Assembly (NCBI GenBank): GCA_964427875.1
Contig: CAYRVX010000003.1
Coordinates: forward strand, 65,864-129,863
Direction of reading: 5' to 3'
From: CAYRVX01 sp964427875
Lineage (GTDB): Bacteria > Planctomycetota > Phycisphaerae > SM23-33
DNA: 64,000 nucleotides
Position 1 is the first letter of the stretch. Each line of letters begins with the position of its first letter. The translations under genes were made by a program, and so were the position numbers. This document shows, one piece after another, positions 25,731-33,149 of this stretch. Below the pieces are notes generated by a model. That model saw only the letters and a program-made list of their open reading frames with translations, ran no database searches and was not told where the DNA came from.

Positions 25731-26552
25731 ATGCGGGAACGGAAATGGCAGTTGAGGACGGTTTGGGCCGCGTTGCTGGTGTTGCTGGCTGCCGCGGCGC
25801 CGGTGACGGTCGCGCAGGAGGGCGAGCCGCCCGCGGCGCCGACGAAGAGGGCGGCCGAAGGCGCAGCCGACGAGGAGGTCGAAGGCCTCGCCATGGACGC
25901 CCCGCAGACGCTCTGGGAGTCGCTGGAGGCGCAGTGGAGCACCCTCTACAAGCTCGGCGGGCGGACGATGATCGCCCTGGCGGCCGCCTCGATCATCGGC
26001 TTTGCGTCCCTGCTGGAGCGGGCGATCAGCCTGCTGCTGGCCTCCTTCAGCATAAGGGGCCCCGTCAGGACCGCCGGGGCCATGTGGAAACAGGAGAGGT
26101 TTGGTGACCTCGAGAGGCTGGTCGGGAGCAAGTCGGGCATTACGGCCCGTCTGATCGACTTCATCGTGCGGCACCGCGAGTATCACATTGCGGACGTCTC
26201 GGCCGCCGTGGGCGATCTCGCCAGCCGGTATATCAAGCGGCACATTCGCCGGAACTACTGGCTGCTCGTCGTGGCGGGGATCAGCCCGATGCTGGGTCTG
26301 CTCGGCACGGTCCTCGGGATGATCGAGGCCTTCGAGAAGGTCAACATCGCCGGGTCGATGGGCAGCGCGAAGTATCTCTCGGGCGCGATCTCCAAGGCGC
26401 TGATCACGACGGCCACCGGACTGGTCATCGGGATCCCCGCGCTGTTTTTCTATCACGTTTACAAGTTCCTGACCGGCGTGCTGGCCGACACGCTGGAGGG
26501 CAGGGCCAATGAAATGGTCACCGGCTGGCTCATGAGGAAGGAGGCCGCCTGA
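25731..26552 (+). CDS. exbB: ExbB/TolQ/MotA-family proton channel subunit
   Basis: This 273-residue inner-membrane protein has an N-terminal signal-like segment (LLVLLAAAAPVTVAQ). Three transmembrane helices follow, at about 75-100, 180-200 and 225-250, and the family signature region is GISPMLGLLGTVLGMIEAF. ExbB and ExbD form a proton-driven motor that energises TonB-type proteins for outer-membrane uptake. The stop TGA overlaps the next start (ATGA at 26549-26552), which indicates translational coupling with exbD. The extra N-terminal periplasmic extension before the first helix is typical of the longer ExbB proteins in this phylum. Confidence 0.92.
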   Translation: MRERKWQLRTVWAALLVLLAAAAPVTVAQEGEPPAAPTKRAAEGAADEEVEGLAMDAPQTLWESLEAQWSTLYKLGGRTMIALAAASIIGFASLLERAISLLLASFSIRGPVRTAGAMWKQERFGDLERLVGSKSGITARLIDFIVRHREYHIADVSAAVGDLASRYIKRHIRRNYWLLVVAGISPMLGLLGTVLGMIEAFEKVNIAGSMGSAKYLSGAISKALITTATGLVIGIPALFFYHVYKFLTGVLADTLEGRANEMVTGWLMRKEAA

Positions 26553-26980
26553 TGAGAATCCGACTGACCGGCGAGGAGGCCGAAGGCGAAGCCAGGATCC
26601 AGATGGCCCCGCTGATCGACTGCGTCTTCCTGCTTCTGAGCTTCTTCCTGGTCACTGCGGCCCTGCGGGAGATCCACGTGGAGCTGCCGCTGGATCTGCC
26701 CGATGCGGGTGCCTACGTGAAGGCCAAGGCGGTGGACAACACCATCGTCATCTCCGTGACGAAGGACGGGACGATCCACCTGGCCGACACGCCCGTGAAC
26801 ACGCGAACGCTCCTGTCGAGGCTGCGGGCCCACGCCAAGACGCCCAACGCCCGCGTCCGCGTGGACGGCGACCGGGCCTGCGCGTTCAAGCACATCGCCT
26901 ACGTGCTGGACCTGTGCCAGTTCGAGGGCCTCAACAACGTGGGGGTCCGCACGAAGGCCCCCCCCCGGCCGGGGAGGTGA
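26552..26980 (+). CDS. exbD: ExbD/TolR-family motor subunit
   Basis: This 142-residue protein has one N-terminal helix starting with the family motif (MAPLIDCVFLLLSFFLV). The aspartate in PLIDCVF is the residue expected to carry protons. A periplasmic beta/alpha domain follows (VRVDGDRACAFKHIAYVLDLCQ). The start overlaps the exbB stop by four bases. The next gene begins 9 bp downstream, so the order ExbB-ExbD-TonB-like is intact. Confidence 0.92.
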   Translation: MRIRLTGEEAEGEARIQMAPLIDCVFLLLSFFLVTAALREIHVELPLDLPDAGAYVKAKAVDNTIVISVTKDGTIHLADTPVNTRTLLSRLRAHAKTPNARVRVDGDRACAFKHIAYVLDLCQFEGLNNVGVRTKAPPRPGR

Positions 26981-26989
26981 CAGAGACCC

Positions 26990-28339
26990 ATGCCCGAACG
27001 GCGAAGACAACTCGAGGGCTGGCGCTGGTGGGCGGTCGCGGCCATGGTGGCGATCGCCGTCTCCCTCGTGCTTCACGCGGTCATAGTCGTTGCGATCAAC
27101 CGCATTCCCTGGCTGCACGATATGATCTTCCCGGAAGAGGTCGCCGTCCAGCGGACGTACTCCCCGGAGCAGATCCAGGAGACGGCCGACGACATCCGCA
27201 GGGACATCAGCAGGAAGCTGCGGGAGAAGACCGGCGAGGTGCAGGAGATCCTCGCGACGGTGGCGGACATCCGCGACCGGAAGGTGAAGGAGCACGCCGA
27301 GGGGGGCTCGGCCTCGCTGGTGACCGACACGGAGAAAGAGGCCCTGGAGCTGGCCGTACCGAGACAGGAGACGCTCTACGAGGTCTTCCGGGCGTCTCAG
27401 TTCCTCGAGCGCGGGTGCCACGACGCCTACGAGGGCTGGCGTGCCATCACGCTGACCGTGCAGCAGAAGATCCCCCTGGAGCGCGCCAGGGAAGTCACCA
27501 AGGTCTCCCGCGTCACACGGCGGGCCGGAAAGCAGGAGCTCCTCGAGGGCCCGATCCGCAGCATGGGGGAGTTCAGGAAGTTCCGCAGCGAGGTCATCTA
27601 CGTGATGACCGAGGTCGATGCCATCCTCGTCGGCGCCAAGCGAATACGCGACCTCGTGCTGGATATCGACGCGCCGGAGCTCGGCAGCGGCCAGACCATC
27701 GCCATCCAGAACTCCGGCACGCTCTACCAGGGCAGCGGAGGCGGGTTGGAATGGGGCGCAACCGTCGGCCCGCCGCTGCTGGCCGATGAGATCTTCGCCA
27801 GCCGGGCCAGCAGCCTCTCCAGAGCGAACTTCCAACCCAAGCCCGGCCGGAAGGTCACCTCCAAGGGCAGCCCGATGGACTGGATGTACATCGACCGATG
27901 GTACTGCATCGGGCCGTTCCCCAACCCCGGCCGGAAGAACCTCGACGAGAAGTTCCCGCCCGAGTCCGTGGTGGACCTCGACATGAGATACGAGGGCAAA
28001 TACGGCGTCCTGCGCTGGAGGCCCCTTCGGGCGCCCAGTCTCTGTGTGAACCCTTACGACGTGGACAAGTACGCGATCTACTACCTGTGGACCGAGATCT
28101 GGTCCGAGGAGGAGAAGGACTACTGGTTCGCCCTGGGCAGCGACGACTACGGCAAGCTTTGGGTCAACGGAGAGCTCATCTGGGCCAGCGGCAAGACGCC
28201 GCACCACTGGATCCCCGACCGCGGCTACCGCAAGGTGAAGCTGAGAAAAGGCCCGAACCAGATCCTGTTCAAGATAGAGAACGCCGGCGGCACGATGGGC
28301 TTCTCCGTGGTCCTCCGCGTCGCGCCCATAGGCACGTGA
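26990..28339 (+). CDS. TonB-like membrane-anchored protein with a C-terminal beta-sandwich binding domain
   Basis: This 449-residue protein has a short cytoplasmic start, one transmembrane helix (AVAAMVAIAVSLVLHAVIVVAI) and then a long periplasmic region. Residues about 50-130 are predicted coiled coil. The last 150 residues look like a PA14/glycosidase-type beta-sandwich (WYCIGPFPNPG ... YWFALGSDDYGKLWVNGELIW ... KIENAGGTMGFSVVLRV). Position directly after exbB-exbD and single-pass topology suggest it takes the TonB or TolA place in the motor. A classical TonB C-terminal domain is absent, and the LWVNGE domain is normally found in carbohydrate-binding planctomycete proteins. It may therefore carry energy to a non-standard partner. 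nikR starts 9 bp downstream. Confidence 0.6.
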   Translation: MPERRRQLEGWRWWAVAAMVAIAVSLVLHAVIVVAINRIPWLHDMIFPEEVAVQRTYSPEQIQETADDIRRDISRKLREKTGEVQEILATVADIRDRKVKEHAEGGSASLVTDTEKEALELAVPRQETLYEVFRASQFLERGCHDAYEGWRAITLTVQQKIPLERAREVTKVSRVTRRAGKQELLEGPIRSMGEFRKFRSEVIYVMTEVDAILVGAKRIRDLVLDIDAPELGSGQTIAIQNSGTLYQGSGGGLEWGATVGPPLLADEIFASRASSLSRANFQPKPGRKVTSKGSPMDWMYIDRWYCIGPFPNPGRKNLDEKFPPESVVDLDMRYEGKYGVLRWRPLRAPSLCVNPYDVDKYAIYYLWTEIWSEEEKDYWFALGSDDYGKLWVNGELIWASGKTPHHWIPDRGYRKVKLRKGPNQILFKIENAGGTMGFSVVLRVAPIGT

Positions 28340-28348
28340 GACTGTCCG

Positions 28349-28759
28349 ATGAGCGATCTGACACGAACAGCACTGGCGATCGACGTTGAGCTCCTGAAGA
28401 AGTTCGATCGGTGGATGGCCGCCCACGGGTACACCAATCGCTCGGAGGCCGTCCGCGACCTGATCCGTGCTGCGCTGGTCGAGGCCCAGTGGCGAAATCC
28501 CAGGGCCAAGGTCGTGGCCGTGTTGAGCGTGATCTACGACCATGCCTCCCATGCGCTCGCCCAGGAGCTGACGACGATCCAGCACAGGGACCATCACGCC
28601 GTGCTGTGCAGCCAGCACGTGCATCTGGACGACCACCTGTGCCTTGAGGCCATCGTGATGCAGGGGACGGCGCGTCAGCTTCGCCGGCTGGCCGATACGA
28701 TCATCGCGACCCGCGGGGTCATGGCAGGCAAGCTCACGCTGCTCAGCCGGAACGTCTGA
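28349..28759 (+). CDS. nikR: Nickel-responsive regulator NikR
   Basis: This 136-residue DNA-binding repressor has an N-terminal ribbon-helix-helix (LTRTALAIDVELLKKFDRWM ... RSEAVRDLIR) and a C-terminal ACT-type nickel domain. The four square-planar nickel ligands align exactly with E. coli NikR by spacing: H79, H90, H92 and C98 (11, 2 and 6 residues apart). NikR tetramers bind operators when loaded with nickel and repress uptake genes. It ends an operon of ExbB, ExbD and a TonB-like protein. In Helicobacter pylori nikR also neighbours exbB-exbD-tonB, so a nickel uptake role for the operon is well supported by analogy. The operator was not identified. Confidence 0.93.
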   Translation: MSDLTRTALAIDVELLKKFDRWMAAHGYTNRSEAVRDLIRAALVEAQWRNPRAKVVAVLSVIYDHASHALAQELTTIQHRDHHAVLCSQHVHLDDHLCLEAIVMQGTARQLRRLADTIIATRGVMAGKLTLLSRNV

Positions 28760-28797
28760 TGGGCCCCGGCGCCGGGCGTGTGAGGCGCGGCGGCGAC

Positions 28798-29571
28798 CTA
28801 TGGCTCGCGGATGCGCTGGATCTTGAACAGCGCCGGCCAGACGCCCGTGAGCTGCTGCCGCGGATACGTTTGGGCGGGGTAATTCCTGTTGAGCGGCTGT
28901 AGACGGGTCGTCTGCTCTTCGTCCTGGTAGACCCGCTTGAAGGTCGTGCCCTCGTCCCCTTCGAGGCGGACAAAGCAGTCGTCGCCGCTGCGCGCCACGG
29001 CGTTGGGGGAGAAGACCACGATGTCGCCCTCGCGGTATTCCGGCTCCATGGAGTCGCCCACGACGCGGGCGGCGAACGCCTGCGGATCGTGCATGTCCGG
29101 GCAGCGGATGTACTCGTCCGCCATGCCGGGAGGGTAGTCCAGATCGGTGAAGTGGTGGGGGTAGCCGGCCGCTACGCTGTTGATCACGGGAACGACCACG
29201 CCGGCCCAGAGATCATCGCGGCTCTCGGGGACAAAGTCGGTATCGGGCGTCGCCCCCTCCTCGTCCGCCTTGCCGCCGCGGAGCTCCCTGATGACCGCGC
29301 GAAGCCTGTCCATTTCCGCCCTGAATCTCTCGTATCGTTCTCGGACGTCCGTCGGGGTCCGCGCCAGATGGGCGATCCTGACCAACTCGCCCGGACGAAA
29401 GGTCAGGGCCCTTTCCAGCGATCGGAGAATGCCGTCGGAAGGGGGGTTCTTCGCCTTGCCCGTCTCGATGTTCGACAGATACGGCTTGGATATCCCAACC
29501 TGCGACGCGACCACCTCCTGTGTCATACCCAGTTCTTCGCGGCGAGCTCGCACAATAGAACCCAGACTCAT
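28798..29571 (-). CDS. XRE-family HTH / S24 LexA-like autoproteolytic repressor
   Basis: This 257-residue protein has an N-terminal XRE/Cro HTH (MTQEVVASQVGISKPYLSNIETG) at residues about 15-40. It has a helical linker and a C-terminal S24 peptidase fold. The catalytic dyad is S174 in GDSMEP and K212 in TTFKRV. An Ala135-Gly136 bond in VAAGYP is a fitting self-cleavage site. Such repressors control prophage or stress genes and are inactivated by RecA-filament-stimulated cleavage. The gene has its own promoter (-35 at 29636-29641, -10 at 29613-29618, minus strand). It is divergent from a strong plus-strand promoter aimed at the ABC/GNAT-ParB genes. It probably represses both, with the 14-bp palindrome between them as a candidate operator. 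Confidence 0.88.
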   Translation of the reverse strand: MSLGSIVRARREELGMTQEVVASQVGISKPYLSNIETGKAKNPPSDGILRSLERALTFRPGELVRIAHLARTPTDVRERYERFRAEMDRLRAVIRELRGGKADEEGATPDTDFVPESRDDLWAGVVVPVINSVAAGYPHHFTDLDYPPGMADEYIRCPDMHDPQAFAARVVGDSMEPEYREGDIVVFSPNAVARSGDDCFVRLEGDEGTTFKRVYQDEEQTTRLQPLNRNYPAQTYPRQQLTGVWPALFKIQRIREP

Positions 29572-29612
29572 GGCCGATCTCCTGAATCCGTCAAAATCTA
29601 CGCTTCTGTACC

Positions 29613-29641
29613 ATTATCCACTGTTTTCGGCACAAAGGCAA
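29613..29641 (-). promoter_or_regulatory. Promoter of the S24 repressor gene
   Basis: On the minus strand, TTGCCT (29641-29636) and GATAAT (29618-29613) are separated by 17 bp. The start codon follows about 40 bases on, so a short leader is expected. Confidence 0.55.
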
Positions 29642-29660
29642 GGCTTTCTGAATAAACAGG

Positions 29661-29674
29661 GAAAAATATTTTTC
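29661..29674. promoter_or_regulatory. Perfect 14-bp palindrome between divergent promoters (candidate operator)
   Basis: GAAAAATATTTTTC is exactly self-complementary. It lies between the minus-strand -35 (29636-29641) and the plus-strand -35 (29685-29690), as an operator of the S24 repressor might. AT-rich palindromes also occur by chance in this AT-rich patch. Confidence 0.4.
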
Positions 29675-29684
29675 TGAAAAAACA

Positions 29685-29712
29685 TTGACATTGCAGGTTT
29701 CGTGGCTAAAAT
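29685..29712 (+). promoter_or_regulatory. Strong plus-strand sigma-70-type promoter
   Basis: TTGACA (29685-29690), a 16-bp spacer and TAAAAT (29707-29712) form a near-consensus promoter. The only downstream plus-strand genes are the ABC/GNAT and ParB-like genes from 30125, so the transcript would have a leader of about 400 nt running antisense to the ASCH gene. A hairpin (CTCGCACGG with CCGTGCG-CGAG, 29769-29791) lies in that leader. Confidence 0.6.
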
Positions 29713-29805
29713 ACATATTGAGGCGGGGTGCGTCTCCAGCGGCGGCGTTGCTCAAATCATTGTGTTTCTCGCACGGCTTCCGTGCGCGAGGGTCAGGCCT
29801 GTTCG

Positions 29806-30120
29806 TCAGGAACCGGATTCATCGGGCATGTAGGTGAAGCGTATGCGGAACAGCCGTCGTCCCTCGCGCTTCTCCGGAGGGTAGAGCTCGTTGAGGGCGC
29901 AAGCAAGGCCCGCCAGGCTCTCGAAGCCGTCCGCGCGGGCGTCCTCATCGTTCAGTTCGCCGACCTCCACGGGCTGGGCGGCGTCAATGCGGACCTTTCC
30001 CAGCCCGGGAATGGTGTGCACGGTGCCGGCCCGGAGGTGACACCATCGCCAGAACCGCAGCGTGGTGGTCTTGACTCCAGAGCGTATGCCCTTGAAGAAC
30101 CTTTTTTTCATCAGGAGCAT
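29806..30120 (-). CDS. Small ASCH-domain protein
   Basis: This 104-residue protein consists entirely of an ASCH (PUA-like) domain. An RSGVKTTTLRFW segment starts the fold, and VEVGELNDEDARADGFESL followed by YPPEKREGRRLFRIRF completes the family pattern. ASCH domains bind RNA or modified nucleosides, and some hydrolyse N4-acetylcytidine. An internal ATG at 30111 (MKKRFFKG) is an equally good start. The gene overlaps the predicted leader of the opposite-strand ABC/GNAT gene and ends facing the repressor promoter region. Its placement between a phage-type repressor and an ATPase-acetyltransferase/ParB pair suggests a shared nucleic-acid-modification or mobile-element role, but no substrate can be read from the sequence. 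Confidence 0.72.
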   Translation of the reverse strand: MLLMKKRFFKGIRSGVKTTTLRFWRWCHLRAGTVHTIPGLGKVRIDAAQPVEVGELNDEDARADGFESLAGLACALNELYPPEKREGRRLFRIRFTYMPDESGS

Positions 30121-30124
30121 TGAG

Positions 30125-31582
30125 ATGGCCTCTGCTTCCAGACTTTACAAGTGGTCCGTTCGTGTCAACTCCAAAATCCGTCGGCCGATCCCGCAACTGC
30201 CCGATGCCGGGCGCGTAGCGGCCATGTTCGGCCTCTGCGAGGAAGGAACGGAGACGCTGTACGAGCGGTTCTCCCTGGACGTCACGCCGGGTCAGATCGT
30301 TGCGGTGACGGGGCCCTCCGGAGCGGGCAAGAGCGTGCTGCTTCGAGAGGTGGCCCGGCAGGTCCCGCGGGCCCGGTGGCTTGGGACGGACGCGCTGGCC
30401 CGAAGCGACACGCCGGCCATCTCCGTGCTGTCCGGCGGAGACCTGGCAGAGCGGCTCAGCGTCTTGGCGCGGTGCGGACTGGCCGAAGCGTCCGCCCTGG
30501 TCACCCCCGCAAGATGCCTTTCCGGCGGGCAGCTCGTCCGTCTGGCGCTGGCCGAGGCCCTCCACGCCGCACTGCGTGCCGGGCGGCCGGAGCTCATCAT
30601 CACCGACGAGTTCGCATCCTCCCTGGATCCGATCACGGCGAGAATCCTGTGCCGCCAGATACGCAAGCTCATTGTCGGCTCGCCGGTGGCGATGCTGCTG
30701 GCCACGCCCCACCCGGAGCTGATCCCTCACCTGAGGCCCGATCAGGTCATCGTCAAGCCGCTTCGGCGACCGCCGCGGTTCGTGCCGAGCCCCGCCCGGG
30801 CGGGCAGCGGGCACCTGCCGCATCGCTGGCGCATAGAGCGGGGGGCCATTCGTGATTACCACAAGCTTTGTTGCTTCCACTATTTGTCGGGGCCGCCGGC
30901 GTGCCACAAGCGGGTGTACGTCATCCGCCCGCCGCGGACCGCCACCCGGCGGAGATGGCGCGACCTGACGGCGGCGGAAGTTGCCGGCGTGCTGGTCGTC
31001 TCGCCGCCGCTGGCGAACGTACGTGGCCGGAACGTCGCCACCGGCGCGCGATACGCCGGGCCGGACCGGGCGGCGGCCCTGGAACTGCTGAACGCCGAGA
31101 TAGAGTCCATCTCGCGCGTTATCGTTCACCCGACATATCGCGGCTGTGGGCTGGCGGTGCGCCTGGTGCGCCATGTCCTGGCCACGGCACAGACGCCTCT
31201 GGTGGAGGCCCTGGCGGCGATGGGACGCGTCCACCCCTTCTTCGAGCGGGCGGGCATGACGGCGTTCCATCTCCCGCTGGACGAGCCCGTCAGCAGGCTG
31301 CTCAGCGCGGCCGAGGCCGTCGGGCTCTCGGCGAACGACCTGGCGGCGGTCCGGCCGGTGAGAAAGCTGCTTTCCGAACGCAGGTCGCCGCAAGCGGCCT
31401 TCTTCCGGCGCGAACTGGACCGCTGCCGCAGGAACACGTTCCCTCGGCGCCGGCTCAGGCGTCTGGCGGATCCCGTCGCCGAAGTGTGTCGCCGAACCGC
31501 GCGGCGATACGTCTATTACCTTGCCGGGAAGACAGAGGACCGACACGATGTCACCACGAAGACACCCTCAAGCTGTCAGTAG
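30125..31582 (+). CDS. ABC-type ATPase fused to an acetyltransferase-like domain (COG2401 type)
   Basis: This 485-residue soluble protein has, in its N-terminal half, an ABC ATPase with Walker A GPSGAGKS at 63-70, signature LSGGQ at 132-136, Walker B LIITDEF with D161-E162 and an H-loop in LLATPHPEL. The C-terminal half carries a GNAT-like fold (SRVIVHPTYRGCGLAVRLVRHVL and PFFERAGMTAFHLP). No membrane segments are present, so it is not a transporter. The architecture matches COG2401, an ABC ATPase joined to a predicted acetyltransferase, found in archaea, bacteria and mobile DNA with unknown biology. The ATG at 30125 follows AGGAG at 30113-30117. The gene overlaps the ParB-like gene by 35 bases, so the two are probably co-translated. 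Confidence 0.8.
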   Translation: MASASRLYKWSVRVNSKIRRPIPQLPDAGRVAAMFGLCEEGTETLYERFSLDVTPGQIVAVTGPSGAGKSVLLREVARQVPRARWLGTDALARSDTPAISVLSGGDLAERLSVLARCGLAEASALVTPARCLSGGQLVRLALAEALHAALRAGRPELIITDEFASSLDPITARILCRQIRKLIVGSPVAMLLATPHPELIPHLRPDQVIVKPLRRPPRFVPSPARAGSGHLPHRWRIERGAIRDYHKLCCFHYLSGPPACHKRVYVIRPPRTATRRRWRDLTAAEVAGVLVVSPPLANVRGRNVATGARYAGPDRAAALELLNAEIESISRVIVHPTYRGCGLAVRLVRHVLATAQTPLVEALAAMGRVHPFFERAGMTAFHLPLDEPVSRLLSAAEAVGLSANDLAAVRPVRKLLSERRSPQAAFFRRELDRCRRNTFPRRRLRRLADPVAEVCRRTARRYVYYLAGKTEDRHDVTTKTPSSCQ

Positions 31583-32204
31583 AAGGCTGGCCCTTGCCGA
31601 CCTGATCGGGCGCAAAGGCCGCGCAACCGTTCTGCCGGCCCGCGCCAGAAAGGCGCTGGCCGAGCACATCTCTCGCCACGGCTGCTACCCCCCCGTGATC
31701 GTCCGCCCGCATCCTCGTCGCGCGGGCAAGTTCGAGATACTCGACGGCCACCATCGCGCGGAGATCCTGCGAGGTCTTGGCGAGAAGACGGCTCGCTGTG
31801 AGGTCTGGCCGGTGGATTCGGCCGAGGCGGGGGTCGTGGCCGCGACGCTGAACCGCCTCCGGGGCCGCCAGGACGTCAAACGGCGTGCCGGCCAGGTCGG
31901 GCGCCTCGTGCGCCGGTTTGGCCCAGAGGGCGCGGCGGCCAGGCTCGGCATCACGCCCACGGCCCTGCGCCAGCAGCTCGCCCCCGCCGACACGCCTGGG
32001 CACCATGAGCCTCCGGCGGCCCTGGACCTCCAGGCCGTCGTGTTCCACCTGTCCGCCGAGGAAGTACGGCACCTGCGACAGGCGCTGGACAATGCCGGCC
32101 GCCGCACGCTCGGCCGCGCCAAGGCGCTCATGAAGGTGATCGGGCCGGGCCCGATGCAGGCCGGCGACCTCTCCAGTGCCCGACGGGAAGACGCCGCAGA
32201 GTGA
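31548..32204 (+). CDS. ParB/Srx-fold N-terminal domain protein
   Basis: This 218-residue protein carries a ParB/sulfiredoxin-like domain at residues about 20-95. The characteristic segment is FEILDGHHRAEILRGLG, followed by RCEVWPVDSAEA. A helical HTH-like part (GPEGAAARLGITPTALRQQL) and a basic C-terminus follow. ParB-fold proteins outside chromosome partition include CTPases, nucleases and adaptor proteins in phage and modification systems. The ATG at 31548 has GAGG at 31535-31538 and lies inside the 3' end of the ABC/GNAT gene. No parA or parS-like site is present, so chromosome segregation is unlikely. Joint function with the ATPase-acetyltransferase fusion is the working guess. Confidence 0.78.
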   Translation: MSPRRHPQAVSRRLALADLIGRKGRATVLPARARKALAEHISRHGCYPPVIVRPHPRRAGKFEILDGHHRAEILRGLGEKTARCEVWPVDSAEAGVVAATLNRLRGRQDVKRRAGQVGRLVRRFGPEGAAARLGITPTALRQQLAPADTPGHHEPPAALDLQAVVFHLSAEEVRHLRQALDNAGRRTLGRAKALMKVIGPGPMQAGDLSSARREDAAE

Positions 32205-32278
32205 CGGGATCGGCGGTTCGGCGTTTTGGGCGGATTTGGGATTTCGAAACCGGGGGCGCCTGGGGTAGACTGCGCCGC

Positions 32279-33130
32279 GTGAGCGGCCAGAACGTCTACC
32301 TCAACGGGCGGATCATCCCGGCGGCCGAGGCGACCGTGAGCGTCTCGGACTCGGGTCTTCTGCACGGTGCCTCGGCGTTCACGACGATGTTGGCGCACAA
32401 CGGCGTCGTGTTTCGGCTGGACCGACACCTCTCGCGGCTGTTCGAGACGATCCGGCTGCTGGGGTTTCGCGCCGACGCGGACCCCGAGTGTTTGGCCGCG
32501 GCGACGAAGGACCTGCTGGCTGCCAACGAGCTGCCCGAGGCCCGCGTGCGGATCACGCTTACTCCCGGGTCTGTTCGCGGCGTCGGGACGACCACGCTGA
32601 TCACGGCCGATCCGCTGCCGGACTACCCCGCCGAGTGGTACGAGAAAGGAATCGCCGTCGTCGTCTCATCGTTCAGGCAAGGCTCGGGCTTGAGTCTTGC
32701 CGGTCACAAGACGGGCTGTTATCTTCCCCGTGTGCTGGCCCGTCAGGAAGCGGCCGCCAAGGGCGCCGAGGAAGCGATCTGGTTCACGGCGGACAACCGC
32801 CTGGCGGAGGCGTGCTTCTGCAACGTGTTCCTTGTCCTCGGCGGCGAGGCGTATACGCCGCCGAGGGACACGCCGGTGCTGCCGGGGATCGTCCGCCAAG
32901 CGGTCCTGGAGCTGTGCGAGCAGATCCACCTGGCCTGTCACGACGACAAACCGCTTACAATTCGCGAGATGCTGACCGCCGACGAGATGTTCCTGACGGC
33001 CTCGTGCAGCGGCGTTCGCCCGGTCGTGTGCATCGAGCGTCACGGGGTGGGAGACGAGAGCCCCGGGCCCGTGACCCGGAAGATCATGGACGCATATCGC
33101 GAGCTTCTGGATCGGCAGTGCGCGTCGTGA
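32279..33130 (+). CDS. Class IV PLP aminotransferase / aminodeoxychorismate lyase-like
   Basis: This 283-residue fold-type IV PLP enzyme has its catalytic lysine at K144 in GHKTGCYLP. The substrate-side segments are EAIWFTADNRLAEACFCNVF and PVLPGIVRQAVLEL. The family includes branched-chain aminotransferase, D-alanine aminotransferase and 4-amino-4-deoxychorismate lyase (PabC). A PabB-like synthase lies 4-5 kb away, so PabC in folate synthesis is plausible, but branched-chain transamination cannot be excluded. The GTG at 32279 is chosen because the YLNGR family start follows at once; an upstream GTG at 32201 would add an unmatched tail. It is 19 bp upstream of the Nif3-like gene. Confidence 0.8.
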   Translation: MSGQNVYLNGRIIPAAEATVSVSDSGLLHGASAFTTMLAHNGVVFRLDRHLSRLFETIRLLGFRADADPECLAAATKDLLAANELPEARVRITLTPGSVRGVGTTTLITADPLPDYPAEWYEKGIAVVVSSFRQGSGLSLAGHKTGCYLPRVLARQEAAAKGAEEAIWFTADNRLAEACFCNVFLVLGGEAYTPPRDTPVLPGIVRQAVLELCEQIHLACHDDKPLTIREMLTADEMFLTASCSGVRPVVCIERHGVGDESPGPVTRKIMDAYRELLDRQCAS

Positions 33131-33149
33131 TCGCAATAAGGAGCGACGA

